DNA of 17,598 nucleotides from Clostridiales bacterium (GTDB lineage Bacteria; Bacillota; Clostridia; Christensenellales; JAISNN01). The notes under the pieces are model-generated. The model was not told where the DNA came from and ran no database searches. It saw only the letters and a program-made list of their open reading frames with translations. Position 1 is the first letter of the stretch, and each line of letters starts with the position of its first letter. Positions 1 through 7,475 of this stretch are shown in pieces. Location of the stretch: positions 1-17,598 of the forward strand of contig JAISQX010000141.1 of the NCBI GenBank assembly GCA_031273965.1, read 5' to 3'. A program made the translations under genes and the position numbers.

Positions 1-335
1 AGCCGGAGAGCGCGTATTTTGAATGCGTCCATGAGATGAAGCTTATCATAGACCTCGTCAATCAAGGCGGGCTCTCGTATATGCGTTATTCGATAAGCGA
101 CACGGCGGAATACGGAGACTATGTCACGGGAGGAAGAATAATAACCGACGATACAAAAAAAGAGATGGGGCGCGTTCTGAAAGAGATACGGGACGGAACG
201 TTCGCAAAAAAATGGATAGAAGAAAATAAGGGCGGCAGAAAACAATTTGACGAAATGAGAAAAGCCGCGAAGGACTCCGAGATAGAAATCGTCGGCGCGG
301 ATTTGAGAAGCAAAATGAATTGGGAAAAAAAATAA
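1..335 (+). CDS. ilvC: Ketol-acid reductoisomerase, C-terminal part (5' end outside window)
   Basis: This is the C-terminal part of ketol-acid reductoisomerase. The enzyme converts acetolactate or acetohydroxybutyrate to the dihydroxy acid in valine and isoleucine synthesis, using NAD(P)H. The frame is open from base 3 to the TAA at 333-335, about 110 residues. Visible family features are the helical C-terminal domain with FECVHEMKLIIDLV, GGLSYMRYSISDTAEYGDY and a closing segment with GADLRSKM. The Glu and Ser residues here belong to the knotted domain that binds metal and substrate. The N-terminal Rossmann part lies upstream of the window. The next gene, ilvD, starts 11 bases after the stop and catalyses the following step, so the two form an operon. 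Confidence 0.93.
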   Translation, partial: PESAYFECVHEMKLIIDLVNQGGLSYMRYSISDTAEYGDYVTGGRIITDDTKKEMGRVLKEIRDGTFAKKWIEENKGGRKQFDEMRKAAKDSEIEIVGADLRSKMNWEKK

Positions 336-346
336 AGGGGAACCGT

Positions 347-1990
347 ATGAACAGCGACACAATCAAACGCGGAATAAAGAGCAGTCCGCATCGCTCGCTT
401 TTAAAAAGTCTCGGCTTGACGGATTCGGAGATGGAAAAACCGTTTATAGGCGTGGTCAATTCATGGAATGAAATAGTGCCGGGACATATACATCTCGACA
501 AAATAGCCGCGGCGGTAAAAGACGGTATCCGCGCGGCGGGCGGCGTGCCTTTTGAATTTAACACCATCGCGGTTTGCGACGGTTTGGCAATGGGGCACGA
601 CGGAATGCGCTATTCTCTGGTTTCGCGCGGCATAATAGCCGACAGCGCGGAGTGTATGGCGCGCGCGCATTGCTTTGACGCGCTTGTGTTTATTCCGAAT
701 TGCGATAAGGTCGTTCCCGGAATGCTTATGGCGGCGGTGCGTTTGAACCTGCCTTCGATTTTTATTTCCGGCGGACCGATGCTGTCAATATGCGCCGATA
801 GGGGACTGACGGGTTTACGTTCAGAGAGTTTGGATTTGAACAGCGCGTTCGAGGGCGTCGGGGCTTACGCCGCGGGCGCGTTATCGGACGAACAATTAAA
901 AGTCATAGAGGACAATGCGTGTCCGACATGCGGTTCTTGCTCAGGAATGTTCACGGCAAACTCTATGAATTGCCTGCTTGAGGCTATAGGCATAGCCGTT
1001 AGGGGAAACGGAACCGTGCCCGCGGTCTATTCCGAGAGAATAAGAATGGCGAAGCTCTCGGGAGAAAGGATCGTCGCGCTGTGGCGCGACGGTATAAAAG
1101 CCCGCGATATAGTCAACCGAAAATCTTTTGCCAACGCGCTTGCCGTCGATATGGCGCTGGGTTGTTCGACAAATACCGTTCTGCATCTCGGCGCCGTCGC
1201 CGAGGAAGCCGGATTCGAATTTGATTTGAGCGCGGTCAACGAAATAAGCGAAAAAACGCCTACTCTGTGCAAGCTGGCGCCCGCGGGAGCGCATCACGTA
1301 CAGGACTTGAATGCGGCGGGCGGCGTATATGCCGTAATGAAAGAGCTTATGAAAGGACAATTGTTAGACCCGTCTCTAATGACCGTAAGCGGAAAAACCG
1401 TCGGCGAAAACCTTGCGGACGCGCAAAAGCGCGATAACGCGGTAATAAAAGACGTCGACGCGCCGTATCTTGCGAACGGAGGACTTGCGGTTCTGTACGG
1501 AAATCTCGCTCCGGGCGGGGCGGTTGTCAAAAGGAGCGCCGTGGATAAGGCGATGTATAAATTTTCCGGCAGAGCAAAAACCTTTGATTCGGAAGAAGAA
1601 GCGTACGCCGCCGTTACCGGCGGAAAAATCGAAAAAGGCGACGTTATAGTCATACGCTACGAAGGTTCTTCCGGCGGACCCGGAATGCGTGAAATGCTTT
1701 CTCCGACGTCGGCTCTCGTCGGCATGGGGCTGGATAAGGACGTGGCGCTCATAACCGACGGAAGATTTTCCGGCGCAACGCGCGGAGCCGCGATAGGGCA
1801 TGTGATGCCTGAGGCGCAAAAGGGCGGCTTGATAGCGTATGTCAAAGACGGCGACGTCATAGAGATAGATATAGAAAAGCACAGCTTAAAACTGCTCTTG
1901 GACGAAGCGGAAGAAGTAAAGAGAAAAAAGGAAACGGTCATAAAAGAACGCGGAGATATTAAGGGATGTCTAAGGAGACTTGCGGATTAG
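347..1990 (+). CDS. ilvD: Dihydroxy-acid dehydratase
   Basis: IlvD dehydrates the dihydroxy acid made by IlvC to the 2-keto acid precursor of valine, leucine and isoleucine, using an Fe-S cluster. I start it at the ATG at 347, preceded by AAAGGGG at 334-340. A TTG at 320 in the same frame would overlap ilvC and has no ribosome site. The product is 547 residues, normal for the family. NCDKVVPGM (Cys119) and CPTCGSCSGMF (residues 192-202) hold cluster ligands, and GRFSGATRGAAIGH lies in the C-terminal part. The first position that is Cys in [2Fe-2S] dehydratases is Gly here (VPGH, residue 46). As I recall, the E. coli [4Fe-4S] enzyme has the same VPGH, so an oxygen-sensitive [4Fe-4S] form is likely. 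Confidence 0.96.
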   Translation: MNSDTIKRGIKSSPHRSLLKSLGLTDSEMEKPFIGVVNSWNEIVPGHIHLDKIAAAVKDGIRAAGGVPFEFNTIAVCDGLAMGHDGMRYSLVSRGIIADSAECMARAHCFDALVFIPNCDKVVPGMLMAAVRLNLPSIFISGGPMLSICADRGLTGLRSESLDLNSAFEGVGAYAAGALSDEQLKVIEDNACPTCGSCSGMFTANSMNCLLEAIGIAVRGNGTVPAVYSERIRMAKLSGERIVALWRDGIKARDIVNRKSFANALAVDMALGCSTNTVLHLGAVAEEAGFEFDLSAVNEISEKTPTLCKLAPAGAHHVQDLNAAGGVYAVMKELMKGQLLDPSLMTVSGKTVGENLADAQKRDNAVIKDVDAPYLANGGLAVLYGNLAPGGAVVKRSAVDKAMYKFSGRAKTFDSEEEAYAAVTGGKIEKGDVIVIRYEGSSGGPGMREMLSPTSALVGMGLDKDVALITDGRFSGATRGAAIGHVMPEAQKGGLIAYVKDGDVIEIDIEKHSLKLLLDEAEEVKRKKETVIKERGDIKGCLRRLAD

Positions 1991-2062
1991 TAAATCGTCA
2001 AAAAAATTTACCGTCCTAAAAAATTTTCTCGTAAATTCTATGATAAAAAAAGGAATCCAATC

Positions 2063-2794
2063 ATGAAAAAAACGGTTTTGATAACGGGAGCAAGCCGCGG
2101 AATAGGCGCGTCGACAGCCGAAGCTTTTGCCGCGGACGGGTACAGCGTTATTATTAATTATAATAAATCCAAAGAGAAGGCGGAGGCGGTGAAGGCGAAA
2201 ATATTGTCGGGAGGCGGAAGCGCGGAAATTTTTAAATGCGACGTATCCGACGAAAAACGGGTGAGGGAGATGACCGCGTTTGCGATGGAATGTTACGGTT
2301 CCGTGGATGTGCTTGTAAACAATGCGGGGATAGCGCATTACGGACTTTTTACCGACTTGAAGAGCGCGGAATGGAAAAGGCTCTGCGACGTAAACATAAC
2401 GGGCGCGCTAAACGCGTCAAAAGCCGCGTTAGAGTATATGATTCCTAAAAAATCCGGAAATATTATAAATATTTCTTCGGTTTGGGGCGTATCCGGCGCG
2501 TCCTGCGAGGTAGCTTATAGCACGGTGAAAGCGGCGGTAATAGGCTTTACAAAAGCGTTGTCAAAAGAGTTGGGGTTATCGGGGATTCGCGTGAACTGCA
2601 TAGCGCCGGGCGTTATCGACACCGATATGAACAAAAATCTCACCGAAGATGAAATAAGCTTCCTAAAATCCCGGACTTCGCTAAACGCTGTCGGCATTCC
2701 GTCCGACATCGCAAAGACCGCGCTCTTCCTTGCGAGCGAAGACGCAAGGTATATAACGGGGCAGGTGATAACCGTGGACGGGGGTTTTATCTAA
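2063..2794 (+). CDS. SDR-family oxidoreductase, FabG-like (3-oxoacyl-ACP reductase type)
   Basis: A classical short-chain dehydrogenase/reductase of 243 residues, probably NADP(H)-dependent and cytosolic. The cofactor motif TGASRGIG is at residues 8-15 and NNAG at 86-89. The catalytic set is Asn111, Ser139, Tyr152 and Lys156 (YSTVK). The C-terminus, ITGQVITVDGGF, is typical of FabG-like members. AAAGGA sits just upstream of the ATG. It follows ilvD by 72 bp in the same direction and is closed by a strong terminator, so it may be the last gene of the ilv transcript. Whether it is the fatty acid synthesis FabG is unclear because no fab genes are nearby. A role on another keto substrate is equally possible. 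Confidence 0.85.
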   Translation: MKKTVLITGASRGIGASTAEAFAADGYSVIINYNKSKEKAEAVKAKILSGGGSAEIFKCDVSDEKRVREMTAFAMECYGSVDVLVNNAGIAHYGLFTDLKSAEWKRLCDVNITGALNASKAALEYMIPKKSGNIINISSVWGVSGASCEVAYSTVKAAVIGFTKALSKELGLSGIRVNCIAPGVIDTDMNKNLTEDEISFLKSRTSLNAVGIPSDIAKTALFLASEDARYITGQVITVDGGFI

Positions 2795-2837
2795 TGCGAA
2801 AAAAATTTGATAAAATAAGATAAAAAGCTATTATATG

Positions 2838-2888
2838 AAAGAAATCGAACGACAACCGAGTTTGACCGTCGTTCGATTTCTTTTGTTT
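2838..2888. terminator. Rho-independent terminator between convergent genes
   Basis: A perfect 16-bp inverted repeat pairs 2838-2853 with 2868-2883 around a 14-base loop. The core arm is GAAATCGAACGAC and its complement. The plus-strand side continues TTTTGTTTTC. It lies between the end of the SDR gene (2794) and the end of the minus-strand SIS gene (2981), and AT-rich flanks on both sides suggest it could stop transcripts from either direction. Confidence 0.88.
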
Positions 2889-2980
2889 TCCGTATGCAAT
2901 TTATATAATATAAGATATAATTATTTTATGACAATAGTTATTTAATTCTAAGAGTATTTTAATAATAAGAGATATAAAAA

Positions 2981-4015
2981 CTACTTGGTTATAGTAATCT
3001 TTTTTAAGTTTCTCGGGCTATCTGGATTTATACCCAAACGCACGGACATGTGTTCGGCGAACATCTGTAAGGTCATAGCGTATACAAAGCTCGCCTCCCA
3101 TTTTGTGCAAGAGGGGAGTTTTATTTTTATATCGGAGATATTCAGGACGTCTTTTATATCGGAAAAAGCGATAATTTTTGCGCCCAAAAGCTTAAGCCTT
3201 GCGGCTATGTTTATAAAGTCGTTACGGCACTCGCCGTCCGGCGCCAATAATATTACGTTGGTTTTGTCTTCTATCAAAGCGAGAGGCCCATGAATAAATT
3301 CGGAGGTGCTGTAAGAAATCGTAAATTTATAACAGCACTCTTTCATTTTTAGAGCAAGCTCGTCGGCAAGTCCCATGCTCATGCCGCGGCTGAGTATGAT
3401 AAACCGATTTTCGTCCTTTACGGCTTTTGCCGCGACATCGACGGCGTCGCTCATATTCTTAACGTGCGAAAGCTTTGTCGATACTTTTTCGATATCCTTT
3501 ATGACGGAAGGAATCCCCGCGGTCTCGGCGACTATCATATATAATACGCAGAGTTGCGCGGCAAAGGTCTTTGTGGCGGCCACGCTTTTTTCTTCGCCGG
3601 CGGCGAGGAAAAGGTGATAATCGCTCTCCTTTGCGAGAAGAGAATCCCTATTATTGGTTATGCCTACAATTTTACAGCCTTTTGCTTTTGCGGACTTGAC
3701 CACCTCCATGGTGTCGGTACTCATACCGCTTTGGGAGATGGCAAAAAGTATGCTGTCTTTATAGTTGAGACCGCCCTTGTATACCGTGGTAAGCGAGGGG
3801 ATATAGGTGACAACCGGAATGCCCGTGGATATTTCCATAGCGTATTTAAAGCAAAGCGTCGCATTATAGCTGGTTCCGCGCGCCATTGTGACGATATGCG
3901 AAAGATTGCCGTTTTTTAGAAACGCGGCTATTTCTTTTACAGTCTGACGGTTTTGAGCGAGACAAGAGTTCAATACTTCGGGTTGGCAAAGCAGTTCGTT
4001 AAGCATTATCGACAT
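2981..4015 (-). CDS. Double-SIS sugar-phosphate isomerase/deaminase (GlmS C-domain-like, NagB-II/AgaS type)
   Basis: A protein of two sugar isomerase (SIS) domains, resembling the isomerase half of glucosamine-6-phosphate synthase without the glutaminase domain. Such proteins usually deaminate glucosamine- or galactosamine-6-phosphate, or act on fructosamine phosphates. From the ATG at 4015 the product is 344 residues. It has ARGTSY at 45-50, the phosphosugar loop SQSGMSTDT at 94-102, EKSVAATKTF at 142-151, STSEFIHGP in the second domain, and the GlmS-like tail NPDSPRNLKKIT. I chose 4015 because GGAG lies 9 bases upstream and the family N-terminus (NELLxQPEVL) follows. ATGs at 4030 and 4117 are also in frame, but 4117 lies inside the predicted -10 box. 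No PTS or nag genes adjoin it, so the substrate is open. Confidence 0.85.
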   Translation of the reverse strand: MSIMLNELLCQPEVLNSCLAQNRQTVKEIAAFLKNGNLSHIVTMARGTSYNATLCFKYAMEISTGIPVVTYIPSLTTVYKGGLNYKDSILFAISQSGMSTDTMEVVKSAKAKGCKIVGITNNRDSLLAKESDYHLFLAAGEEKSVAATKTFAAQLCVLYMIVAETAGIPSVIKDIEKVSTKLSHVKNMSDAVDVAAKAVKDENRFIILSRGMSMGLADELALKMKECCYKFTISYSTSEFIHGPLALIEDKTNVILLAPDGECRNDFINIAARLKLLGAKIIAFSDIKDVLNISDIKIKLPSCTKWEASFVYAMTLQMFAEHMSVRLGINPDSPRNLKKITITK

Positions 4016-4115
4016 AGAATAATTCTCCATAATAAAACTCGATATATTTGTTCCAATCTCGAATTGCGTAGTATTAAGATATGCGAACGCGATCGAAAGA
4101 ATACCGAACGCTATC

Positions 4116-4144
4116 ATTATAATTTAAAATCGTGTAAAAAGCAA
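4116..4144 (-). promoter_or_regulatory. Promoter of the SIS gene
   Basis: On the minus strand, TTGCTT (4144-4139), a 17-base spacer and a perfect TATAAT (4121-4116) form a sigma-A type promoter. Transcription would begin near 4109, about 94 bases before the chosen start at 4015. Further upstream an 8-bp perfect inverted repeat, TTTTGACT (4160-4167) with AGTCAAAA (4178-4185), could be an operator. Confidence 0.65.
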
Positions 4145-4244
4145 ATAATTTCATAAGTTTTTTGACTTAAAAAACACAGTCAAAATCCTCGGCTAAAAAA
4201 AAGAACAAAAATCGACATACAAATTTTCATTTAGGTAGGAACGC

Positions 4245-4463
4245 ATAGATATAGCAATAAAGATTAGAACGGTAGGATCGTTTGGCTTTAGAGTATATGC
4301 GGTAGAAGACGGAGAAATTGTAGGAGAAAAAAGCAACGGTTTATTTTTGGGGAGCTACAAATTTACCGAAGACGGAATATTGACTTTGTCAATCGCTGAA
4401 AAAAACAGTTTAGGCGTTGGCGTTAGTAAAATCACATTTAATAAACCCGTTCCGATAAGCTAA
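4245..4463 (+). pseudogene. Open frame of 72 codons with an ATA where a start codon is expected
   Basis: I do not recognise this protein. The frame runs from after a stop at 4236-4238 to the TAA at 4461-4463 and looks coding: balanced residues and a beta-rich pattern such as FRVYAVEDGEIV and ILTLSIAEKN. No ATG, GTG or TTG lies in frame before a TTG at 4347. A Shine-Dalgarno-like AGGTAGG (4233-4239) sits five bases before the ATA at 4245, exactly where an ATG would be expected. Either this small gene lost its start by a single G-to-A change, or it uses a rare AUA start, or a base is miscalled. No promoter is clear. Confidence 0.4.
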
Positions 4464-4513
4464 AATCCTATTTTCTCGATTTACATGATTGACCGGCTTT
4501 TCCTAAAAAAGTC

Positions 4514-4560
4514 TTTAAACACCCGCGCTGCCCGTGAAACCGGCGGCGCGGGTGTTTAAA
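4514..4560. repeat. Large GC-rich hairpin
   Basis: Bases 4514-4528 pair perfectly with 4546-4560 (15 bp, TTTAAACACCCGCGC arm). The stem extends inward to 4532/4542 with one G-T pair, giving about 19 bp around a nine-base loop. It is GC-rich inside an AT-rich gap. On the minus strand it is followed by a run of six T, on the plus strand only by TTTAAA, so it suits a minus-strand terminator better, yet no minus-strand gene feeds it. It may terminate the open frame ending at 4463. Confidence 0.6.
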
Positions 4561-4597
4561 AGAAAAGAGGCTTTTATAAAGTCGTTCAAAGAAATAA

Positions 4598-4804
4598 AAA
4601 ATAACCCTAATTGCGGTTGTAGCTATTAAGAAATACTCCGTTCTACGTTATATTTTTTTTCAGTCAAATAACTCAAATTATACTTTTTTTACCGCAGAAA
4701 AACCTATTGATAATCCGGACACAAAAGAAACGATAGACAAATCAATTCAAATGAATTATAATAGGGATACAAATAAAATTAAGAAAATCCGCTTGAGAGA
4801 GTAA
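4598..4804 (+). pseudogene. Possible remnant of a small exported protein, no start codon
   Basis: An open frame of 68 codons runs from 4598 to the TAA at 4802-4804 and is preceded by a stop at 4595. It begins with a hydrophobic stretch resembling a signal sequence (ITLIAVVAI) and continues into a polar Asn/Asp/Lys-rich part (EKPIDNPDTKETIDKS). No ATG, GTG or TTG opens it and no ribosome site is visible. An A-run at the 5' end could hide an indel that removed the start. The AT-rich composition makes chance openness quite possible. I see no function. Confidence 0.2.
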
Positions 4805-4891
4805 ATCAATTTTGAAACAAGGTTTTAGAGAGTATAGGCGCGCTCAAGCGAAGAAAAACATCGCATAAAAATTATCAAGGAGAAAAAGCTA

Positions 4892-5776
4892 ATGACCTTT
4901 AAATCCGATCTGACTTATAAAGAATTTGAAGAAAAATTTAGTACGGACGAACAAATAAGACGGTTTTACGGTGTAAATTTTAAACCCGGCTACGTGCGGA
5001 TCAAAAGACACGGCGACAGAACATTTTCTATGCGCGGGCGAGTCATGGAAAGCGCCCCGTTAAAACTCGGGTTTACCGATACTTTTTCCGTAAGATTCGC
5101 CGTGGTTTTTATGGTGCTTATGGCGGTTATAGTCATAGACGGAAGCCTGAATATTTTTGCGGCGTTGTCCGTCACCGTATCGGCGATGACGGCGTTGTAT
5201 GTCGCGGGAAAGGTTCACGGCTTTGAAACTGCCAGAGTTATTATAAACGATTTTAAGCTTAAGCTCGTCTTGAATAAAGATAAGTATTACATCGCGTATA
5301 ATTACTTTTATTATTACCTTGTGATAATATTTTTTCTGATCTATCCCGCGGCGGTTTTATTTCAAAGCTTCAAGTTATCGCTCGATATGAGTTTGATAAT
5401 ATCGGTAATCGTTGCGGTTATCGTCATAGCTTGGTTGGTTTTGACGCGTAACTTCATGGAGCTTTTTATAATCGACCGCGAAGGGATGACGAGGCAAAAT
5501 ATCTTCGTAAAAAAAGATAAACTCGTTTATTCAGCCGCGGATATAGAAAGTATTACCGTCGAAAACAAGACTTTGAAAGGCATAGACAAAGACGGCGCAT
5601 TTTCTTTCGCGATAAAGATAAAACCAGAGGCGCTATACGGTAAGAAGGGGAATTTTTTGCGGCTAAAAGAAGAGCAAATCATTTATTTGCCGTTTAACAA
5701 AGTCACGTCCGAGATAATAAAAGAAAAATTAGACTTCGATATCGAAGCGGCTTACTATGACGAATTTTACCGCTGA
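4892..5776 (+). CDS. Four-helix membrane protein of unknown function
   Basis: I do not recognise this 294-residue protein. It has a cytosolic-looking charged N-terminal region (residues 1-65), two adjacent membrane helices at about 67-83 and 86-105, a short polar stretch (about 106-136), a second helix pair at about 138-158 and 167-185, and a hydrophilic C-terminal domain of about 105 residues. The tail alternates strand-like segments (MELFIIDREGMTRQNIFV, FAIKIKPEALYG, EQIIYLPFNKV) in a pattern reminiscent of the PH-like domains of YcxB-type Bacillota membrane proteins, but that is inference. AAGGAG (4877-4882) lies nine bases before the ATG. It appears to be transcribed alone or with the downstream dGTPase-like gene, 124 bp away. 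Confidence 0.75.
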   Translation: MTFKSDLTYKEFEEKFSTDEQIRRFYGVNFKPGYVRIKRHGDRTFSMRGRVMESAPLKLGFTDTFSVRFAVVFMVLMAVIVIDGSLNIFAALSVTVSAMTALYVAGKVHGFETARVIINDFKLKLVLNKDKYYIAYNYFYYYLVIIFFLIYPAAVLFQSFKLSLDMSLIISVIVAVIVIAWLVLTRNFMELFIIDREGMTRQNIFVKKDKLVYSAADIESITVENKTLKGIDKDGAFSFAIKIKPEALYGKKGNFLRLKEEQIIYLPFNKVTSEIIKEKLDFDIEAAYYDEFYR

Positions 5777-5900
5777 AATACAAAGATTGCGCGGTATAGA
5801 ACCGTCCGTTAACCGCATATTGGGGCGGAAAGCATAGTAATGAGATTTTGATAAAAATCGTAATTTATTATTATCCTTATGAAGGGTTAGGGTATAAGCA

Positions 5901-6884
5901 GTGAAAGAAGAATATTTAAAATTTGAAGAGGAGTTCCTTTCTCCTTACGCAAAAAAATCTAAAGACGCCGGTCCCCGTGAAAAAAAAATTGAGCCGTGTC
6001 CATTAAGAACGGAATTTCAGAGGGACAGGGATAGGATATTACATAGTAAATCCTTTAGGAGGCTCAAGCATAAGACGCAAGTTTTTTTGTCGCCCGAGGG
6101 CGACCATTACAGAACTCGGCTTACTCATACGCTGGAGGTTTCTCAAATAGCCCGAACGATAGCCAGGACGCTTAGATTAAACGAGGATTTGACGGAAGCG
6201 ATAAGCTTGGGGCACGACTTGGGGCATACGCCGTTCGGTCATTCCGGCGAGAGAACGCTCAATACTTTAACCGGGCGGTTTCATCATAATGAGCAGAGTT
6301 TACGCGTCGTGGAATATTTGGAAAACGACGGTGAGGGCTTGAACCTTACTCCCGATGTGCGCGACGGGATACTCAATCACAGACAAGGAATGAAACCGAG
6401 GACGCTTGAAGGCGCGGTCGTCAATTATTCGGATAGGATAGCGTATATAAATCATGACATAGACGACGCCGTTCATGCCGGATTGATAACGGAAGATATG
6501 CTGCCCGCGGATTGCGTCGAACGCTTGGGAAAGAATAAAGGAGAGCGGATAAATAGCTTGATATCCGATATCGTAAAAGAGTCGTACGGCAAAAATTGCA
6601 TATGTATGTCCGAGGAGTGCGACGACGCCTTTAAACGTTTGCGTCGCTATATGTTTGAAAATGTTTACGAAAACGAGCACATACTCGTGTATGTAAAAAA
6701 AGCCGACAAGATGATAAAGCTGCTTTATGAATATTATCTCGAAAACCTCGGTGAAATGCCGGAATTTTATCTCGTCGCCGCCGATAAAAAAAACGCCGTC
6801 ACCGATTACATAGCGGCAATGACCGACAGATACGCCATAGGGAAATTCCAGTCTATATTCGTACCCGAAGGATGGAGATTATAA
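5901..6884 (+). CDS. dGTPase-like HD-domain triphosphohydrolase
   Basis: A deoxyguanosinetriphosphate triphosphohydrolase-like protein of 327 residues, close to the usual length of the bacterial family. Members split dNTPs to deoxynucleoside plus triphosphate and help set nucleotide pools. The N-terminus carries RTEFQRDRDRILHSKSFRRLKHKTQVF (residues 36-62, given as family landmarks: FQRDRDR, SFRRL, KTQVF). The metal-binding HD set is RLTHTLEV (His76), HDLGHTPFGH (His105-Asp106) and the later Asp in YSDRIAYINHD. The start is GTG at 5901, with GGTTAGGG a few bases upstream. In many Clostridia the relative sits before dnaG-rpoD, but here it stands alone between an unknown membrane protein and a tRNA gene. 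Confidence 0.92.
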   Translation: MKEEYLKFEEEFLSPYAKKSKDAGPREKKIEPCPLRTEFQRDRDRILHSKSFRRLKHKTQVFLSPEGDHYRTRLTHTLEVSQIARTIARTLRLNEDLTEAISLGHDLGHTPFGHSGERTLNTLTGRFHHNEQSLRVVEYLENDGEGLNLTPDVRDGILNHRQGMKPRTLEGAVVNYSDRIAYINHDIDDAVHAGLITEDMLPADCVERLGKNKGERINSLISDIVKESYGKNCICMSEECDDAFKRLRRYMFENVYENEHILVYVKKADKMIKLLYEYYLENLGEMPEFYLVAADKKNAVTDYIAAMTDRYAIGKFQSIFVPEGWRL

Positions 6885-7034
6885 AACGGTATAGTACCGA
6901 AAAAAAATCTAACAAAACGCTCCATAAAAACCGAAAAATAAGAGAATAAAAGCAAAACTACAAGATTGAAAGACGGCGGCTTTTAATTAGTCAACAAACT
7001 GACGCGAACGTTAAAAATATCATGGAAAAAAGTT

Positions 7035-7124
7035 ATGGCTATAAAACATAACAATAAAAATACCCATAGAGTAAAGATAGAAACCGTCAAAATGCATATT
7101 GAAGGAATGACGTGTGAATTGTGA
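7035..7124 (+). pseudogene. Truncated heavy-metal-associated (HMA) domain remnant
   Basis: A 29-codon frame from ATG 7035 to TGA 7122-7124 ends in VKMHIEGMTCEL. HMA domains of copper chaperones and P-type ATPases carry GMTCxxC near the N-terminus. Here the first Cys is present and the frame stops three residues later. A two-base insertion after the GAA codon would restore a second Cys (TGT at 7120-7122) in register, so this looks like the frameshifted start of a metal-binding protein whose body is gone. GGA upstream at 7025 could serve as a ribosome site. It could also be chance, given the short length. Confidence 0.35.
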
Positions 7125-7190
7125 TTTTTATCGTAAAATAAGTTTGACTCAAAAATATCCGCGCTAAGTGAGAAAATACGTCTAAAATAT

Positions 7191-7219
7191 TTGCATTATT
7201 GTTGGGAATATATTATACT
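7191..7219 (+). promoter_or_regulatory. Promoter of tRNA-Gln
   Basis: TTGCAT (7191-7196), a 17-base spacer and TATACT (7214-7219) give a sigma-A type promoter. Initiation would fall near 7226, about 49 bases before the mature tRNA. Confidence 0.65.
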
Positions 7220-7274
7220 TAATAAGAAGCTGTTTTTGCTTTATTTCTCTGTAGCGTTTTTGTTTTGTTGACGC

Positions 7275-7348
7275 TGGAGCATGGTGTAGTGGTAACACAT
7301 AGGCCTCTGACTCCTATGTTGTAAGTTCGATTCTTACTGCTCCTGCCA
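7275..7348 (+). tRNA. tRNA-Gln (anticodon CUG), CCA encoded
   Basis: A 74-base cloverleaf including the 3' CCA. Acceptor 7275-7281 pairs with 7338-7344. The D arm is GTGT/ACAC with an AGTGGTA loop. The anticodon loop CTCTGAC reads CUG (glutamine, CAG codons), and the T arm is GTAAG-TTCGATT-CTTAC. The discriminator is G, as usual for tRNA-Gln. Two oddities are visible: the first acceptor pair is U1-U72 instead of U1-A72, and the last anticodon-stem pair is C31-U39. Both are mismatches. It has its own promoter and terminator and stands as a single-gene transcript. Confidence 0.9.
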
Positions 7349-7351
7349 CCG

Positions 7352-7390
7352 AAGTCGTCCGAGGTTTTATCTTCGGACGGCTTTTATTTT
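7352..7390 (+). terminator. Rho-independent terminator after tRNA-Gln
   Basis: AAGTCGTCCGA (7352-7362) pairs with TCGGACGGCTT (7373-7383) around a ten-base loop. One G-T pair is included, and the hairpin is followed by TTATTTTG. It begins four bases after the tRNA CCA end. Confidence 0.88.
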
Positions 7391-7475
7391 GTTCGGCGGA
7401 GACATGTAAAAAAAATTATATTTAACTTTGACGCGTTATTAAAGTCCGCGTTCGCTATCGTCAATCTTAGAACGT

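Noticed and set aside
320..346. TTG start for ilvD overlapping the end of ilvC
   Set aside because: The ATG at 347 has a clear AAAGGGG ribosome site and gives the expected N-terminus.
6887..6899. CGGTATAGTACCG occurring twice (6887-6899 and 10233-10245), with a near match at 5792-5804
   Set aside because: A pair of identical 13-mers is expected by chance in a window this size, and one copy lies inside aroB, so a shared regulatory site is not supported.
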